This document shows, one piece after another, positions 1 to 7,469 of a stretch of DNA of 10,487 nt (positions within the stretch are counted from its first letter, which is position 1; each line of letters opens with the position of its first letter). Made by a program: the position numbers and the translations under genes. A model generated the notes under the pieces. That model made no database searches. It saw only the letters and a program-made list of their open reading frames with translations, and was not told where the DNA came from. Source of the stretch: JAVBKA01 sp031546715 (GTDB taxonomy: Bacteria; Bacillota; Clostridia; Oscillospirales; UBA929); NCBI GenBank assembly GCA_031546715.1, contig JAVBKA010000212.1:1-10487 (forward strand), in the 5' to 3' direction.

Positions 1-1164
1 GACAGTCATTCAGGAACAATTGCGGTTGTAGTATTTTTGCTTGCGTTCGCAGGGCTTACAAAGGCGGCGCAAATGCCGTTTTCCTCGTGGCTTCTGGGTG
101 CGATGGTTGCGCCTACTCCGTCGTCTGCACTGCTCCACTCCTCAACGATGGTTAAAGCGGGAGTGTACTTGATTATCCGTCTTTCTCCGCTGCTTGGTGA
201 AACAACAGTCGGCAGAGTTGTTACCCTAGTGGGCGCGTTTACATTCTTGGCGACTGCCTTACTGGCAATCTCTCAGCGTGACGCAAAGAAAATTCTCGCT
301 TACTCCACAATATCCAATCTTGGACTTATTGTTATGTGCGCCGCTATCGGCACAGCCGAATCACTTTGGACTGCCATAATGATGATAATATTTCATGCAG
401 TCGCTAAAAGCCTGCTTTTCTTGGCTGTTGGCTCAACCGACCATCAAATTGGCTCAAGGGACACCGAGGAAATGGACGGTCTGCTTCGATTGTCGCCAAT
501 GCTGTCGTTCTTTATTATTATAGGTATTTTAGGTATGTTCCTTGCACCTTTTGGAATGGTTATTGCAAAATGGGCGGCAATGAAGGCGGTTATTGACACT
601 CAGAACGTACTGCTTGTAATGACCCTTGCCTTTGGCAGCTCCGTAACGCTGTTTTTCTGGACAAAATGGCTCGGAAAAATCATCGCAAACCGCCGTCAGT
701 CAAATCCGGGGTATACGCCGCTTTATGCGTTAGAAAAAATACCGCTGATTGCCCTGTCCGGCCTTACAATTCTGACATGTATGCTGTTTTCGGTAATATC
801 GCAGACAACAATTGTACCGTTTTTGAGCGAAATGCTTCAAGTAAGCGCAGAATCTCCGATTAATAATCAGGATTCGGACATTATGCTGGGAATGATGATT
901 ATGTTATTTATTCTCCCTATCGGCGTAACTGCGTTGGTTAGAAAAAGAAAAACTACAAAAACAACGGTATATATGGCTGGCGAAAACACAGGCGACAACA
1001 AAACCTATCATGGTAGCATGGGACAAACTCAAAGCATCGAACTACGGAACTGGTATATGGAAAACTTGTTTGGTGAAGGTAAGCTGCTTTCAAAATGTCA
1101 ATGGATTTCGGGAATCGGTATTTTACTCGGATTATTTATTGTGGCAGGGGGTATGATTATATGA
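1..1164 (+). CDS. echA: Ech hydrogenase membrane subunit EchA (NuoL/Mrp-type ion-translocating subunit), 5' partial
   Basis: The reading frame is open from base 1, so the gene begins upstream; 387 codons are visible, and known EchA proteins run to roughly 600 or more. It belongs to the antiporter-like family of NuoL/NuoM and MrpA/D, thought to move H+ or Na+ across the membrane when ferredoxin is oxidised. The family core is clear. Visible residues 21-57 carry the KAAQMPFSSWL block and the LLHSSTMVKAG block, with His46 and Lys52. Residues 92-108 hold QRDAKKILAYSTISNLG, and residues 131-141 hold FHAVAKSLLFL, with His132 and Lys136. These charged residues lie inside hydrophobic helices, as in ion-pumping relatives. 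A hydrophilic stretch near residues 315-365 precedes a last membrane helix at about 367-386. The TGA stop overlaps the ATG of echB by 4 nt. A NuoL, HyfB or MbhH relative is possible from this protein alone; the following genes decide for Ech. Confidence 0.92.
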   Translation, partial: DSHSGTIAVVVFLLAFAGLTKAAQMPFSSWLLGAMVAPTPSSALLHSSTMVKAGVYLIIRLSPLLGETTVGRVVTLVGAFTFLATALLAISQRDAKKILAYSTISNLGLIVMCAAIGTAESLWTAIMMIIFHAVAKSLLFLAVGSTDHQIGSRDTEEMDGLLRLSPMLSFFIIIGILGMFLAPFGMVIAKWAAMKAVIDTQNVLLVMTLAFGSSVTLFFWTKWLGKIIANRRQSNPGYTPLYALEKIPLIALSGLTILTCMLFSVISQTTIVPFLSEMLQVSAESPINNQDSDIMLGMMIMLFILPIGVTALVRKRKTTKTTVYMAGENTGDNKTYHGSMGQTQSIELRNWYMENLFGEGKLLSKCQWISGIGILLGLFIVAGGMII

Positions 1165-2030
1165 TAATCGCACTAAAAGCAATTGCGATAATTGTTCTTG
1201 CCCCGCTTCTCGGCGGACTACTAATGGGCTTTGACAGACAACTCTCAGCGCGTATGCAACGCCGTAAAGGGCCTCCACTGCTTCAGCCGTTTTACGACGT
1301 AGGTAAGCTTTTTCAAAAGCAGTCCTCAGTAGTTGACAGCACCACTTCAATATATGTCATGCTTTCACTGATATTTATGGTTGTGGCAGTGGTTATTTTT
1401 TTCCTTGGGCTGGATTTGCTATTAGTTATTTTTGCTATGATGCTTTCAGCGGTCTTTTTAGTGCTTGCGGGCTACTCAGGTAACTCGCCCTATGCAGTTG
1501 TGGGAGCGCAACGCGAGCTATTGCAGGTTATGGCATATGAGCCAATGGTTATTCTTGCCGCAATCGCGTTATACTATCTTGACGGCGACTTCCGCACCGA
1601 TAGCTGCCTTAGTAACCCATTTCCTGCTGTAATGTATCTGCCACTGGTGCTTATTGGATTTGTATTTATTTCCACCTTTAAGCTTCGCAAATCACCCTTT
1701 GATTTGTCCACCTCTCACCATGGTCATCAAGAGCTAGTTAAGGGTCTGACAACAGAAATGAGCGGCTCTACTCTTGCCCTCATGGAGCTGATGCACTGGT
1801 ATGAGACAATTCTAGTACTGGGCTTTGTGTTCATTTTCTTTGCGTATGACAATCCGCTTAGCTGGGTGCTTGGTGTCGTCGGATGTCTTGTCGTATATTT
1901 GCTGGAGATTTTTATAGACAATACTGTTGCCCGTGTGAAATGGGAAATGGCACTTAAATCAGCTTGGATAGTTACAATTGTCACCGTTGGTGTAAACATG
2001 GCAGTCCTTACGTTATTTTATAAGCAATAG
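1161..2030 (+). CDS. echB: Ech hydrogenase membrane subunit EchB (NuoH-like)
   Basis: This 289-residue, strongly hydrophobic protein anchors the soluble hydrogenase arm to the membrane and corresponds to complex I subunit NuoH and to HycD of formate hydrogenlyase. ATG 1161 is chosen because it gives an ATGA overlap with echA, has a purine-rich CAGGGGG site at 1145-1151, and yields the usual hydrophobic start MIIALKAIAI; the frame is open further upstream but only inside echA. Visible signatures are RRKGPPLLQPFYDVGKL (residues 34-50), GAQRELLQVMAYEP (115-128) and KSPFDLSTSHHGHQEL (177-192) followed by a TEMSG element. The form with the Ser-His-His-Gly-His run is typical of hydrogenase-type relatives and not of respiratory complex I. 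About seven or eight membrane segments can be picked out. It is followed by echC after 14 nt. Confidence 0.95.
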   Translation: MIIALKAIAIIVLAPLLGGLLMGFDRQLSARMQRRKGPPLLQPFYDVGKLFQKQSSVVDSTTSIYVMLSLIFMVVAVVIFFLGLDLLLVIFAMMLSAVFLVLAGYSGNSPYAVVGAQRELLQVMAYEPMVILAAIALYYLDGDFRTDSCLSNPFPAVMYLPLVLIGFVFISTFKLRKSPFDLSTSHHGHQELVKGLTTEMSGSTLALMELMHWYETILVLGFVFIFFAYDNPLSWVLGVVGCLVVYLLEIFIDNTVARVKWEMALKSAWIVTIVTVGVNMAVLTLFYKQ

Positions 2031-2044
2031 GCGAGGAAGAATAG

Positions 2045-2488
2045 ATGAGTTATTTAAAAAAATCTCCTTGGATTCTCCACTATGACGGCTCGAGCTGTAA
2101 CGGCTGCGACATTGAAGTGTTAGCATGCCTCACGCCGTTATATGATGTAGAACGCTTCGGAGTAATCAATACAGGAAATCCTAAGCACGCTGATATTTTC
2201 CTTATAACCGGCGGGATTAATGAGCAGAACATTCAAGTTGTTAAGCAGCTATACGAGCAAATGCCTAAACCTAATGCAGTGGTTGCCGTTGGAATATGTG
2301 CTTGCACGGGTGGTATTTTCGCTGAATGCTATAATATTAAAGGCGGCGTTGACGAGGTAATTCCGGTGGATATATATGTTCCTGGTTGTGCCGCACGTCC
2401 TGAAAACATTATTTCAGGAGTTGTACAGGCGTTAGATGTGCTAGAATCCCGTCATGCACAAGCAAAGAAAGGAAAGCAAAATGTTTGA
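2045..2488 (+). CDS. echC: Ech hydrogenase small subunit EchC
   Basis: This is the small [NiFe]-hydrogenase subunit (NuoB-like), 147 residues, which carries the single proximal [4Fe-4S] cluster next to the active site in EchE. The four ligands are visible: Cys18 and Cys21 in SSCNGCDIE, Cys85 in GICACTGG, and Cys115 in VPGCAARPE. The protein is short, as in the Ech and CooL group, and lacks the extra ferredoxin-like domain and the Tat signal peptide of uptake hydrogenases, so it works on the cytoplasmic side. The start ATG has GAGGA at 2033-2037. Its last 8 nt overlap the start of echD (ATG inside ATGTTTGA). An adjacent Cys87 is not part of the usual ligand set. Assignment as Ech and not Coo or Hyc rests on the six-gene order. 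Confidence 0.95.
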   Translation: MSYLKKSPWILHYDGSSCNGCDIEVLACLTPLYDVERFGVINTGNPKHADIFLITGGINEQNIQVVKQLYEQMPKPNAVVAVGICACTGGIFAECYNIKGGVDEVIPVDIYVPGCAARPENIISGVVQALDVLESRHAQAKKGKQNV

Positions 2489-2855
2489 GATTGAAACAGG
2501 TTCGCCTGAGTATTTGCATGAGTCAGTGCGCAGCCTTCGAGATAAAAAGTACCGTTTGGTGCAAATTCATTGTACACAGTGCAAGGTAGGCGAGAACGAC
2601 GGCAATGAGCTTACCTATACCTTTGATAAAAACCTTGAGATGCGTCAGCTTAGAGTACTGATTCCGCAGGAATATGTAGCTGACAGCATTAGTAATCTTT
2701 ATAATTACGCTTTTATATACGAAAACGAAATTAAAGATTTGTTTGGCGTAAAATTCCGCAATCTATCCATTGATTTTGGCGGACATTTTTACAAAACATC
2801 CATCAGCACACCTATGAAAAAAGACACAGGGGAGGGCAAGGTCAATGGCAAATAG
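2481..2855 (+). CDS. echD: Ech hydrogenase subunit EchD (NuoC-like, 30 kDa subunit family)
   Basis: This 124-residue soluble subunit corresponds to complex I NuoC and to the N-terminal part of HycE. It has no cofactor of its own in the family and packs between small and large subunits. The family mark is the block around residues 76-92, with ENEIKDLFGVKF matching the acidic-Asp-Leu-Phe-Gly core of NuoC proteins. The frame is open from an ATG at 2454, but ATG 2481 is preferred: it has AAGGAAAG at 2469-2475 at good spacing and gives the usual short N-terminus. The start overlaps echC by 8 nt and the end overlaps echE by 11 nt. A CTQC pair at residues 31-34 is notable because NuoC-type subunits do not normally bind metal. 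The C-terminal 15 residues are charged and low in complexity. Confidence 0.9.
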   Translation: MFEIETGSPEYLHESVRSLRDKKYRLVQIHCTQCKVGENDGNELTYTFDKNLEMRQLRVLIPQEYVADSISNLYNYAFIYENEIKDLFGVKFRNLSIDFGGHFYKTSISTPMKKDTGEGKVNGK

Positions 2856-3924
2856 AACCGTTATACCTTTTGGTCCACAGCATCCAGTTCTGCCTGAGCC
2901 AATTCATCTTGACCTTGTGCTTGAAGACGAAATAGTTGTTGAAGCGATACCGTCTATCGGTTTTATCCATAGAGGACTTGAAAAACTGGTAGAAAAGAAG
3001 GATTTCCAAGAGTATGTATATGTTGCAGAGCGCATTTGCGGTATTTGCAGCTTTATGCATGGCATGGGCTACAGCATGGCAGTTGAAAACATCATGAAGC
3101 TAGTTGTTCCTGAACGAGCCGAGTATCTGCGTGTAATATGGGCGGAGCTTTCCCGTATCCATAGCCATTTGCTGTGGCTTGGTTTACTTGCCGACGGCTT
3201 TGGATATGAGAATTTATTTATGCAAGCGTGGCGACTGAGAGAAACCGTTCTTGATATTTTTGACATGACCACCGGCGGAAGAGTTATCTTCTCGGTATGC
3301 AAAATTGGCGGCGTTCGCAAGGATATGGACAAGGAAATGCTTACAGTGGTGTCCGATAAGCTGTATGGTTTGGAACGTGAAGCTCGTGCCTTAGCTGAGC
3401 CGTTTTTAAAGGATTATTCGGTTTTGCATAGATTACAGGGCGTTGGCGTGTTATCCTATGATGATGCGTTTGACTTAGGCGCAGTTGGTCCAATGGCAAA
3501 AGCATCAGGCCATGAGATGGATATGCGGCTTACAGGCTATTCCATTTATCCTAAGCTGGATTTTGCCCCGATTACTCACAAAGACGGCGACTGCTACGGA
3601 CGTTGTGTCGTTCGTATTGGCGAGCTGTTTCAAAGCATGGAAATTATTCAAAAGTGCATAAAACAAATACCTGACGGCGAGCTTTCCACAAAGGTCACAG
3701 GTAACCCTAACGGCGAATTTTTCGCTCGGTTAGAACAGCCACGCGGCGAAGTCATATATTACGCGAGAGGTAACGGAACAAAATTCCTAGATCGTATGCG
3801 CGTCCGCACGCCGACCTTTGCAAATGTTCCCGCTCTTTTGCATACCCTAAAGGGCTGTTCTCTTGCCGATGTGCCGATTTTGGTTCTGACAATTGACCCT
3901 TGCATTAGCTGCACAGAAAGGTAG
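2845..3924 (+). CDS. echE: Ech hydrogenase large subunit EchE, NiFe active site
   Basis: This is the catalytic large subunit, 359 residues, homologous to complex I NuoD. Both pairs of nickel-iron ligands are present: the L1 motif RICGIC at residues 63-68 (Cys65, Cys68, with His72 following) and the L2 motif DPCISC at 351-356 (Cys353, Cys356). The protein stops three residues after the last Cys, ending in TER. Most [NiFe] large subunits carry a C-terminal tail that an endopeptidase removes after metal insertion; this one has none, as reported for CooH-type relatives. The RICGICSFMH form and the short length place it in group 4. The start ATG 2845 has a GGGGAGGG site at 2829-2836 and overlaps echD by 11 nt. 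It is separated from echF by only 6 nt. Confidence is very high that this is a group 4 hydrogenase and high that it is Ech. Confidence 0.97.
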   Translation: MANRTVIPFGPQHPVLPEPIHLDLVLEDEIVVEAIPSIGFIHRGLEKLVEKKDFQEYVYVAERICGICSFMHGMGYSMAVENIMKLVVPERAEYLRVIWAELSRIHSHLLWLGLLADGFGYENLFMQAWRLRETVLDIFDMTTGGRVIFSVCKIGGVRKDMDKEMLTVVSDKLYGLEREARALAEPFLKDYSVLHRLQGVGVLSYDDAFDLGAVGPMAKASGHEMDMRLTGYSIYPKLDFAPITHKDGDCYGRCVVRIGELFQSMEIIQKCIKQIPDGELSTKVTGNPNGEFFARLEQPRGEVIYYARGNGTKFLDRMRVRTPTFANVPALLHTLKGCSLADVPILVLTIDPCISCTER

Positions 3925-3930
3925 GAAATT

Positions 3931-4305
3931 ATGGCTGTCCTTAACAATTTTAAAGAAACACTAGGAAATATTTTCAAAAAGCCCGCCACAATAGACTATC
4001 CTATTAAGCCAAGACCAGTACCAGAACGCAGCAGAGGACATGTTGCCATTGACGTACCAGCGTGTATTTTTTGCGGATTGTGCCAAAAAAAATGCCCCAC
4101 ACATGCAATTACGGTAGTCAAGCCAGAGGTCACTTGGAGTATAAATCGTATGCGTTGCATACAATGCGGAGCTTGTGTCGAAGTATGCCCGAAAAAGTGC
4201 CTTGAGCTTGCTAATGCTCAGACACTTCCTTCTTCCAAGCCTGTTATTGATACCTTTAAGGGCGCACCGCCGGAACAAAAACCGAAGGAAATTACTAATG
4301 CATGA
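3931..4305 (+). CDS. echF: Ech hydrogenase ferredoxin-like subunit EchF, two [4Fe-4S] clusters
   Basis: This 124-residue electron-entry subunit (NuoI-like) passes electrons between soluble ferredoxin and the proximal cluster of EchC. Two complete CxxCxxCxxxCP motifs are visible: Cys45, 48, 51, 55 in CIFCGLCQKKCP and Cys76, 79, 82, 86 in CIQCGACVEVCP. An extra Cys90 follows the second motif. The 40-residue N-terminal extension, rich in Pro and Lys, and a proline-rich C-terminal tail (about 98-124) flank the ferredoxin fold. There is no signal peptide. The start ATG 3931 follows AGGA, which partly overlaps the echE stop. The last 8 nt overlap hypA (ATGCATGA), tying the structural genes to the maturation genes. 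A single-gene search could return generic 4Fe-4S protein or NuoI; position in the operon fixes the role. Confidence 0.94.
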   Translation: MAVLNNFKETLGNIFKKPATIDYPIKPRPVPERSRGHVAIDVPACIFCGLCQKKCPTHAITVVKPEVTWSINRMRCIQCGACVEVCPKKCLELANAQTLPSSKPVIDTFKGAPPEQKPKEITNA

Positions 4306-4636
4306 GTATCCAATAACCCAGCACATCATTGAAATATCGTCAGATAGCGCAAAGGACAACAAGGTAAGCAAAATTAACCTAATTATGGGCGACGCATGCG
4401 GCTACCTTTTTGAAAGCATTGAATTATACTTTGATTTGCTCTCAAAAGGTACAGCCTGTGAGGGTGCAACTATAAGCGCAGAATATACAGCCAGCAAGCT
4501 TTGTTGCCGAAATTGCGGTGAGCTTTTTATACGTCAGCCCTTTAGCTTTACCTGCTCAGTTTGCGGCGGCGAGGGCGCTCCAACCGACATCGGTCGGGAA
4601 TTTTACGTGAAATCCATTGAGGTATGCCATGAGTGA
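4298..4636 (+). CDS. hypA: Hydrogenase nickel-insertion protein HypA
   Basis: This 112-residue protein delivers nickel to the large subunit together with HypB. The N-terminal MHE carries His2, the family's nickel ligand, which fixes the start at ATG 4298; longer in-frame starts would run into echF and remove this conserved N-terminus. A structural zinc site is formed by two CxxC pairs, Cys70/Cys73 and Cys86/Cys89, and the C-terminal REFYVKSIEV strand matches the usual family ending. AAGGA at 4286-4290 is a suitable ribosome site. It overlaps echF by 8 nt and hypB by 8 nt. An additional Cys69 directly before the first zinc ligand is a small oddity. A HypA used for urease or another nickel enzyme is unlikely given the operon. 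Confidence 0.95.
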   Translation: MHEYPITQHIIEISSDSAKDNKVSKINLIMGDACGYLFESIELYFDLLSKGTACEGATISAEYTASKLCCRNCGELFIRQPFSFTCSVCGGEGAPTDIGREFYVKSIEVCHE

Positions 4637-5282
4637 ACAATCAGTTTTAGTAAATGTACATGACCGCAATCAACAGCTCGCAGAGCGATTGAACCGTCAG
4701 CTATCTGAAAAAAATGTCTACACCATCAATGTAATGGGTGCGCCAGGAATTGGCAAAACCTCAGTAATTGAAGGACTAGTTAAGCTGCTCAAAGTACCCT
4801 GCGCAGTTATTGAGGGCGACATTGAGTCGGATATTGACACTAAACGCCTTTCAGAGCAAGGCGTAAAAACTCATCAAATTAACACAGGCGGCGCATGTCA
4901 CTTAGACGTTCCCCTGATTGAAGCTGCGCTTTCAACTATGTCACCGGAAAGTTCAAGTGTTTTGTTTATAGAAAACATTGGAAATTTAGTGTGCCCTGCT
5001 GAATTTATGATAGGGGAGCACGCAAAGCTTCTAATTTGCGCAGTTACTGACGGCAGCGATAAGCCGTACAAATATCCCCTCGCCTTTGAAAAAGCCAAGC
5101 TGATTGTTTTGAACAAATGTGACTTGTTGCCGTACGTCGATTTTGATGAAGTATTTTTCATGAAAGGCGTACGAGCACTAAATCCAGATGTTCAGGTTGT
5201 GAAGGTTTCCGCCAGAAAGGCTGAGGGCATAGACGAGGTGGCGGCATGGATAATGGAAGGCTTACAGGAGCTAATGGTATAA
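4629..5282 (+). CDS. hypB: Hydrogenase nickel-insertion GTPase HypB
   Basis: This SIMIBI-class GTPase powers nickel transfer to the hydrogenase large subunit. It is 217 residues from ATG 4629, which has GAGG at 4619-4622 and an ATGAGTGA overlap with hypA; a TTG further upstream in frame is unlikely. Visible motifs are the P-loop GAPGIGKT (37-44), the EGDIESDID segment (62-70), the metal-site GGACHLD (87-93, Cys90 and His91), ENIGNLVCP (115-123, Cys122) and the guanine-specificity NKCD (162-165). The N-terminal high-affinity nickel motif of Escherichia coli HypB and the His-rich stretch seen in some others are both missing, so this is the short form with only the G-domain metal site. The 3' end lies inside the start of hypF. 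Confidence 0.95.
   Translation: MSEQSVLVNVHDRNQQLAERLNRQLSEKNVYTINVMGAPGIGKTSVIEGLVKLLKVPCAVIEGDIESDIDTKRLSEQGVKTHQINTGGACHLDVPLIEAALSTMSPESSSVLFIENIGNLVCPAEFMIGEHAKLLICAVTDGSDKPYKYPLAFEKAKLIVLNKCDLLPYVDFDEVFFMKGVRALNPDVQVVKVSARKAEGIDEVAAWIMEGLQELMV
5235..5240 (+). promoter_or_regulatory. Ribosome binding site supporting the hypF start inside hypB
   Basis: GAGGTG lies 5 nt before ATG 5246 and is the best-placed Shine-Dalgarno match for hypF. The competing AGGAG at 5266-5270 lies 14 nt before the in-frame GTG at 5285, which is too far for an ideal site. The choice therefore favours ATG 5246, giving a 37-nt overlap with hypB, but it is not certain. Confidence 0.5.
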
Positions 5283-7459
5283 AAGTGACTTACCAGCAGG
5301 CAACAATTACTGGCACAGTTCAGGGTGTGGGCTTTCGTCCCTTTGTGTGCCGTACTGCAACGCAGACAGGCGTACATGGCAGTGTTTGCAATATCGGCAG
5401 CGCAGTCAGGATTACAGCAATGGGCGAATCCAAGTTGCTGAAAAGTTTTTGGAGCACTATTGCAAGTATATCGTTACAAGGTGCGGTGATTAGCGATTTT
5501 TTAATTGAAGATATCGCCGCCTTTGAAGTGTGTGGTTTTACAATAATTGACAGTGTTGATGACCACAGTCTTAGGGGTAGTATGACCGCTGATTTACCCA
5601 TTTGTAAATCATGCATACAAGAGCTTAGCGACATAACTAACCGCCGTTTTGGACATGCGCTTATTAGTTGTGCGTCCTGTGGACCAAGGTTTACAATTCT
5701 TGAAGCTATACCCTATGACCGTCACAATACAGTGATGAAGACTTTTGCAATGTGCCATAGTTGTGCCGCTGAATATTCAAATTCGGAAGATATCCGCTAT
5801 CACGCACAGACAATTTCCTGCCACAATTGCGGACCAGAGGTATTTTTTCGTTATGGCGGCAGTGATTACAACGGCGAAGCAGCAATATCTAAATCTGCTG
5901 AGTTACTTCTGTCGGGTCAAGTGGTTGCCATCAAGGGCATTGGCGGTTATCATGCGGCATGTCTGCCAACAAGTGGTTCGGCGGTTGCAACGCTACGAAG
6001 CTTAAAGGGGCGAGAAAAGAAGCCTTTTGCAGTAATGTTTTTGGATATTGAAGAGATTGAAGCATTTTGCGAAGTTTCAGAGGCAGAAAAACAGCAGCTT
6101 TTGTCCGAAGTGAGACCGATTGTACTCCTAAACGGATTGAACGACAGCTTTGCATATGCGGTTTCTGGTGACAGTCTGCAAACAGGCTGTTTTTTGGCAT
6201 ATACGCCAATGCAAATCCTCTTGCTTCGTCAAACAGGTGCATTGGTTATGACCAGTCTAAATCGTTCAGAATCACCGATAATATATGATGATAACGATGC
6301 ATTTTCATTTCCGAGAATTGACGGAGTTTTATTCCATAATCGCAAAATACTGAGACCTCTTGATGATTCTGTCGTTAGTTGCTCATTTTATAAGCCAAGA
6401 GTTATACGCAGAGGGCGGGGGCTTGTGCCTCAAGTAATCGAGCTTGCGGCGCAAAAGCAGATTTTAGCCATGGGCGGAGATTTAAAGGCAGCATTATGTA
6501 TTGTGAATAAATCTAAAGCTCTGTTGTCCGCACCCCATGGAGATTTGGCGTCTGCGGAAGCTGCAAATGAATATTCACGCCAGCTTTCAGAGATGCTAAA
6601 ACTAACAAACTCCCAGCCAGAGTTAGTCGTTTGCGACACGCACCCGCTATACAAAAGTGCGGAGATTGCACGGAGCTTTGGCGTACCTGTGCTAAGCGTT
6701 CAGCACCATCACGCCCATGTTGCTGCGGTAATGGCAGAGTTTGGGTTACAGGGCGAGGTTATTGGGATAGCATTTGACGGTACAGGTTACGGACTTGACG
6801 GCACAGTTTGGGGCGGCGAAGTGCTACTGTGTAACCAAGCTGATTTTACAAGAGTTGGGCATCTACCAAAAGTAAAAATGCTTGGAGGCGACCATTCTGC
6901 GAAGGATGCTCAAAAAGCGTTGGACTGTTATTTGCATTCGAAAAAACTGCCGCAGTATACGGTTCAAGGCGAACTGTTAAAAAAAGCACTTGATAATAAT
7001 ATAAATACTATTTTTAGCACAAGTGCAGGTCGGCTCTTTGACGCAGTTTCGGCGTTTCTGGGCGTTTGCAAATACAATGAATACGAAGGTCAATGCGCAA
7101 TGACTCTGGAACGTACCGCTACAGCCGCAAAGCGACAGGGGATTGAGCCGTACACGCTTACGATAGAAAACCTTTGGAATGAGTTGGTAGCGGCTAAGAT
7201 TGAAAATGCAGGCGCACTGGCACTTGGTTTTCATTACGCTTTAGCCGAATGGATTCTTAAGCAATGTTCAGATAATTCAAAAAAAACTTACAGAGTTGTT
7301 CTTTCTGGCGGCGTATTTCAAAATTCGCTTTTAACTGAGCTGACGGAAACTTTATTGCGAAAGAACGGCTTTCAAGTCTATTTTGCGGAACGATTTCCAT
7401 CAGGAGACGGCGCATTGGCACTGGGGCAGGCATACATTGCCGCCTTGTTAAGTAAATAA
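5246..7459 (+). CDS. hypF: Carbamoyltransferase HypF (hydrogenase cyanide-ligand synthesis)
   Basis: HypF moves the carbamoyl group of carbamoyl phosphate, through a carbamoyl-adenylate, to the C-terminal Cys of HypE. The 737 residues match the usual length of about 750, and all domains are present. An acylphosphatase domain has GTVQGVGFRPFV at 23-34 with Arg31 and Asn49. Two zinc fingers follow (Cys120/123 with 142/145; Cys170/173 with 192/195). The YrdC domain starts near 213, with VVAIKGIGGYHAAC and KPFAVM. The Kae1-like domain from about 404 carries the QHHHAH metal site at 486-491, FDGTGYGLDG (510-519) and LSGGVFQN (686-693). In the YrdC part, usual LPYTP and TSGN elements read LAYTP and TSLN (336-339). 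The start could be GTG 5285, which would remove 13 residues; the core is unaffected. It overlaps hypB by 37 nt. Confidence 0.95.
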   Translation: MDNGRLTGANGIKVTYQQATITGTVQGVGFRPFVCRTATQTGVHGSVCNIGSAVRITAMGESKLLKSFWSTIASISLQGAVISDFLIEDIAAFEVCGFTIIDSVDDHSLRGSMTADLPICKSCIQELSDITNRRFGHALISCASCGPRFTILEAIPYDRHNTVMKTFAMCHSCAAEYSNSEDIRYHAQTISCHNCGPEVFFRYGGSDYNGEAAISKSAELLLSGQVVAIKGIGGYHAACLPTSGSAVATLRSLKGREKKPFAVMFLDIEEIEAFCEVSEAEKQQLLSEVRPIVLLNGLNDSFAYAVSGDSLQTGCFLAYTPMQILLLRQTGALVMTSLNRSESPIIYDDNDAFSFPRIDGVLFHNRKILRPLDDSVVSCSFYKPRVIRRGRGLVPQVIELAAQKQILAMGGDLKAALCIVNKSKALLSAPHGDLASAEAANEYSRQLSEMLKLTNSQPELVVCDTHPLYKSAEIARSFGVPVLSVQHHHAHVAAVMAEFGLQGEVIGIAFDGTGYGLDGTVWGGEVLLCNQADFTRVGHLPKVKMLGGDHSAKDAQKALDCYLHSKKLPQYTVQGELLKKALDNNINTIFSTSAGRLFDAVSAFLGVCKYNEYEGQCAMTLERTATAAKRQGIEPYTLTIENLWNELVAAKIENAGALALGFHYALAEWILKQCSDNSKKTYRVVLSGGVFQNSLLTELTETLLRKNGFQVYFAERFPSGDGALALGQAYIAALLSK

Positions 7460-7469
7460 TTTGCAAATT
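7458..7469. repeat. 12-bp perfect palindrome in the hypF-hypC gap
   Basis: AATTTGCAAATT begins in the hypF stop codon and sits at the left end of the 46-bp hypF-hypC gap, the longest untranslated stretch within the ech-hyp chain. It is AT-rich and could be chance. It has no T-run after it, so it does not look like a terminator, and no convincing promoter is visible beside it. Confidence 0.35.

Noticed and set aside
1..4305. Respiratory complex I (nuo), formate hydrogenlyase (hyc/hyf) or CO-linked (coo) operon
   Set aside because: There are exactly six subunit genes in echABCDEF order. EchE keeps all four NiFe ligands, which complex I NuoD lacks. EchD and EchE are separate, unlike HycE. No formate or CO dehydrogenase gene is present in the window.
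4583..4594. Small inverted repeat ACCGA-CA-TCGGT
   Set aside because: It lies inside hypA coding sequence and is too short to mean anything on its own.
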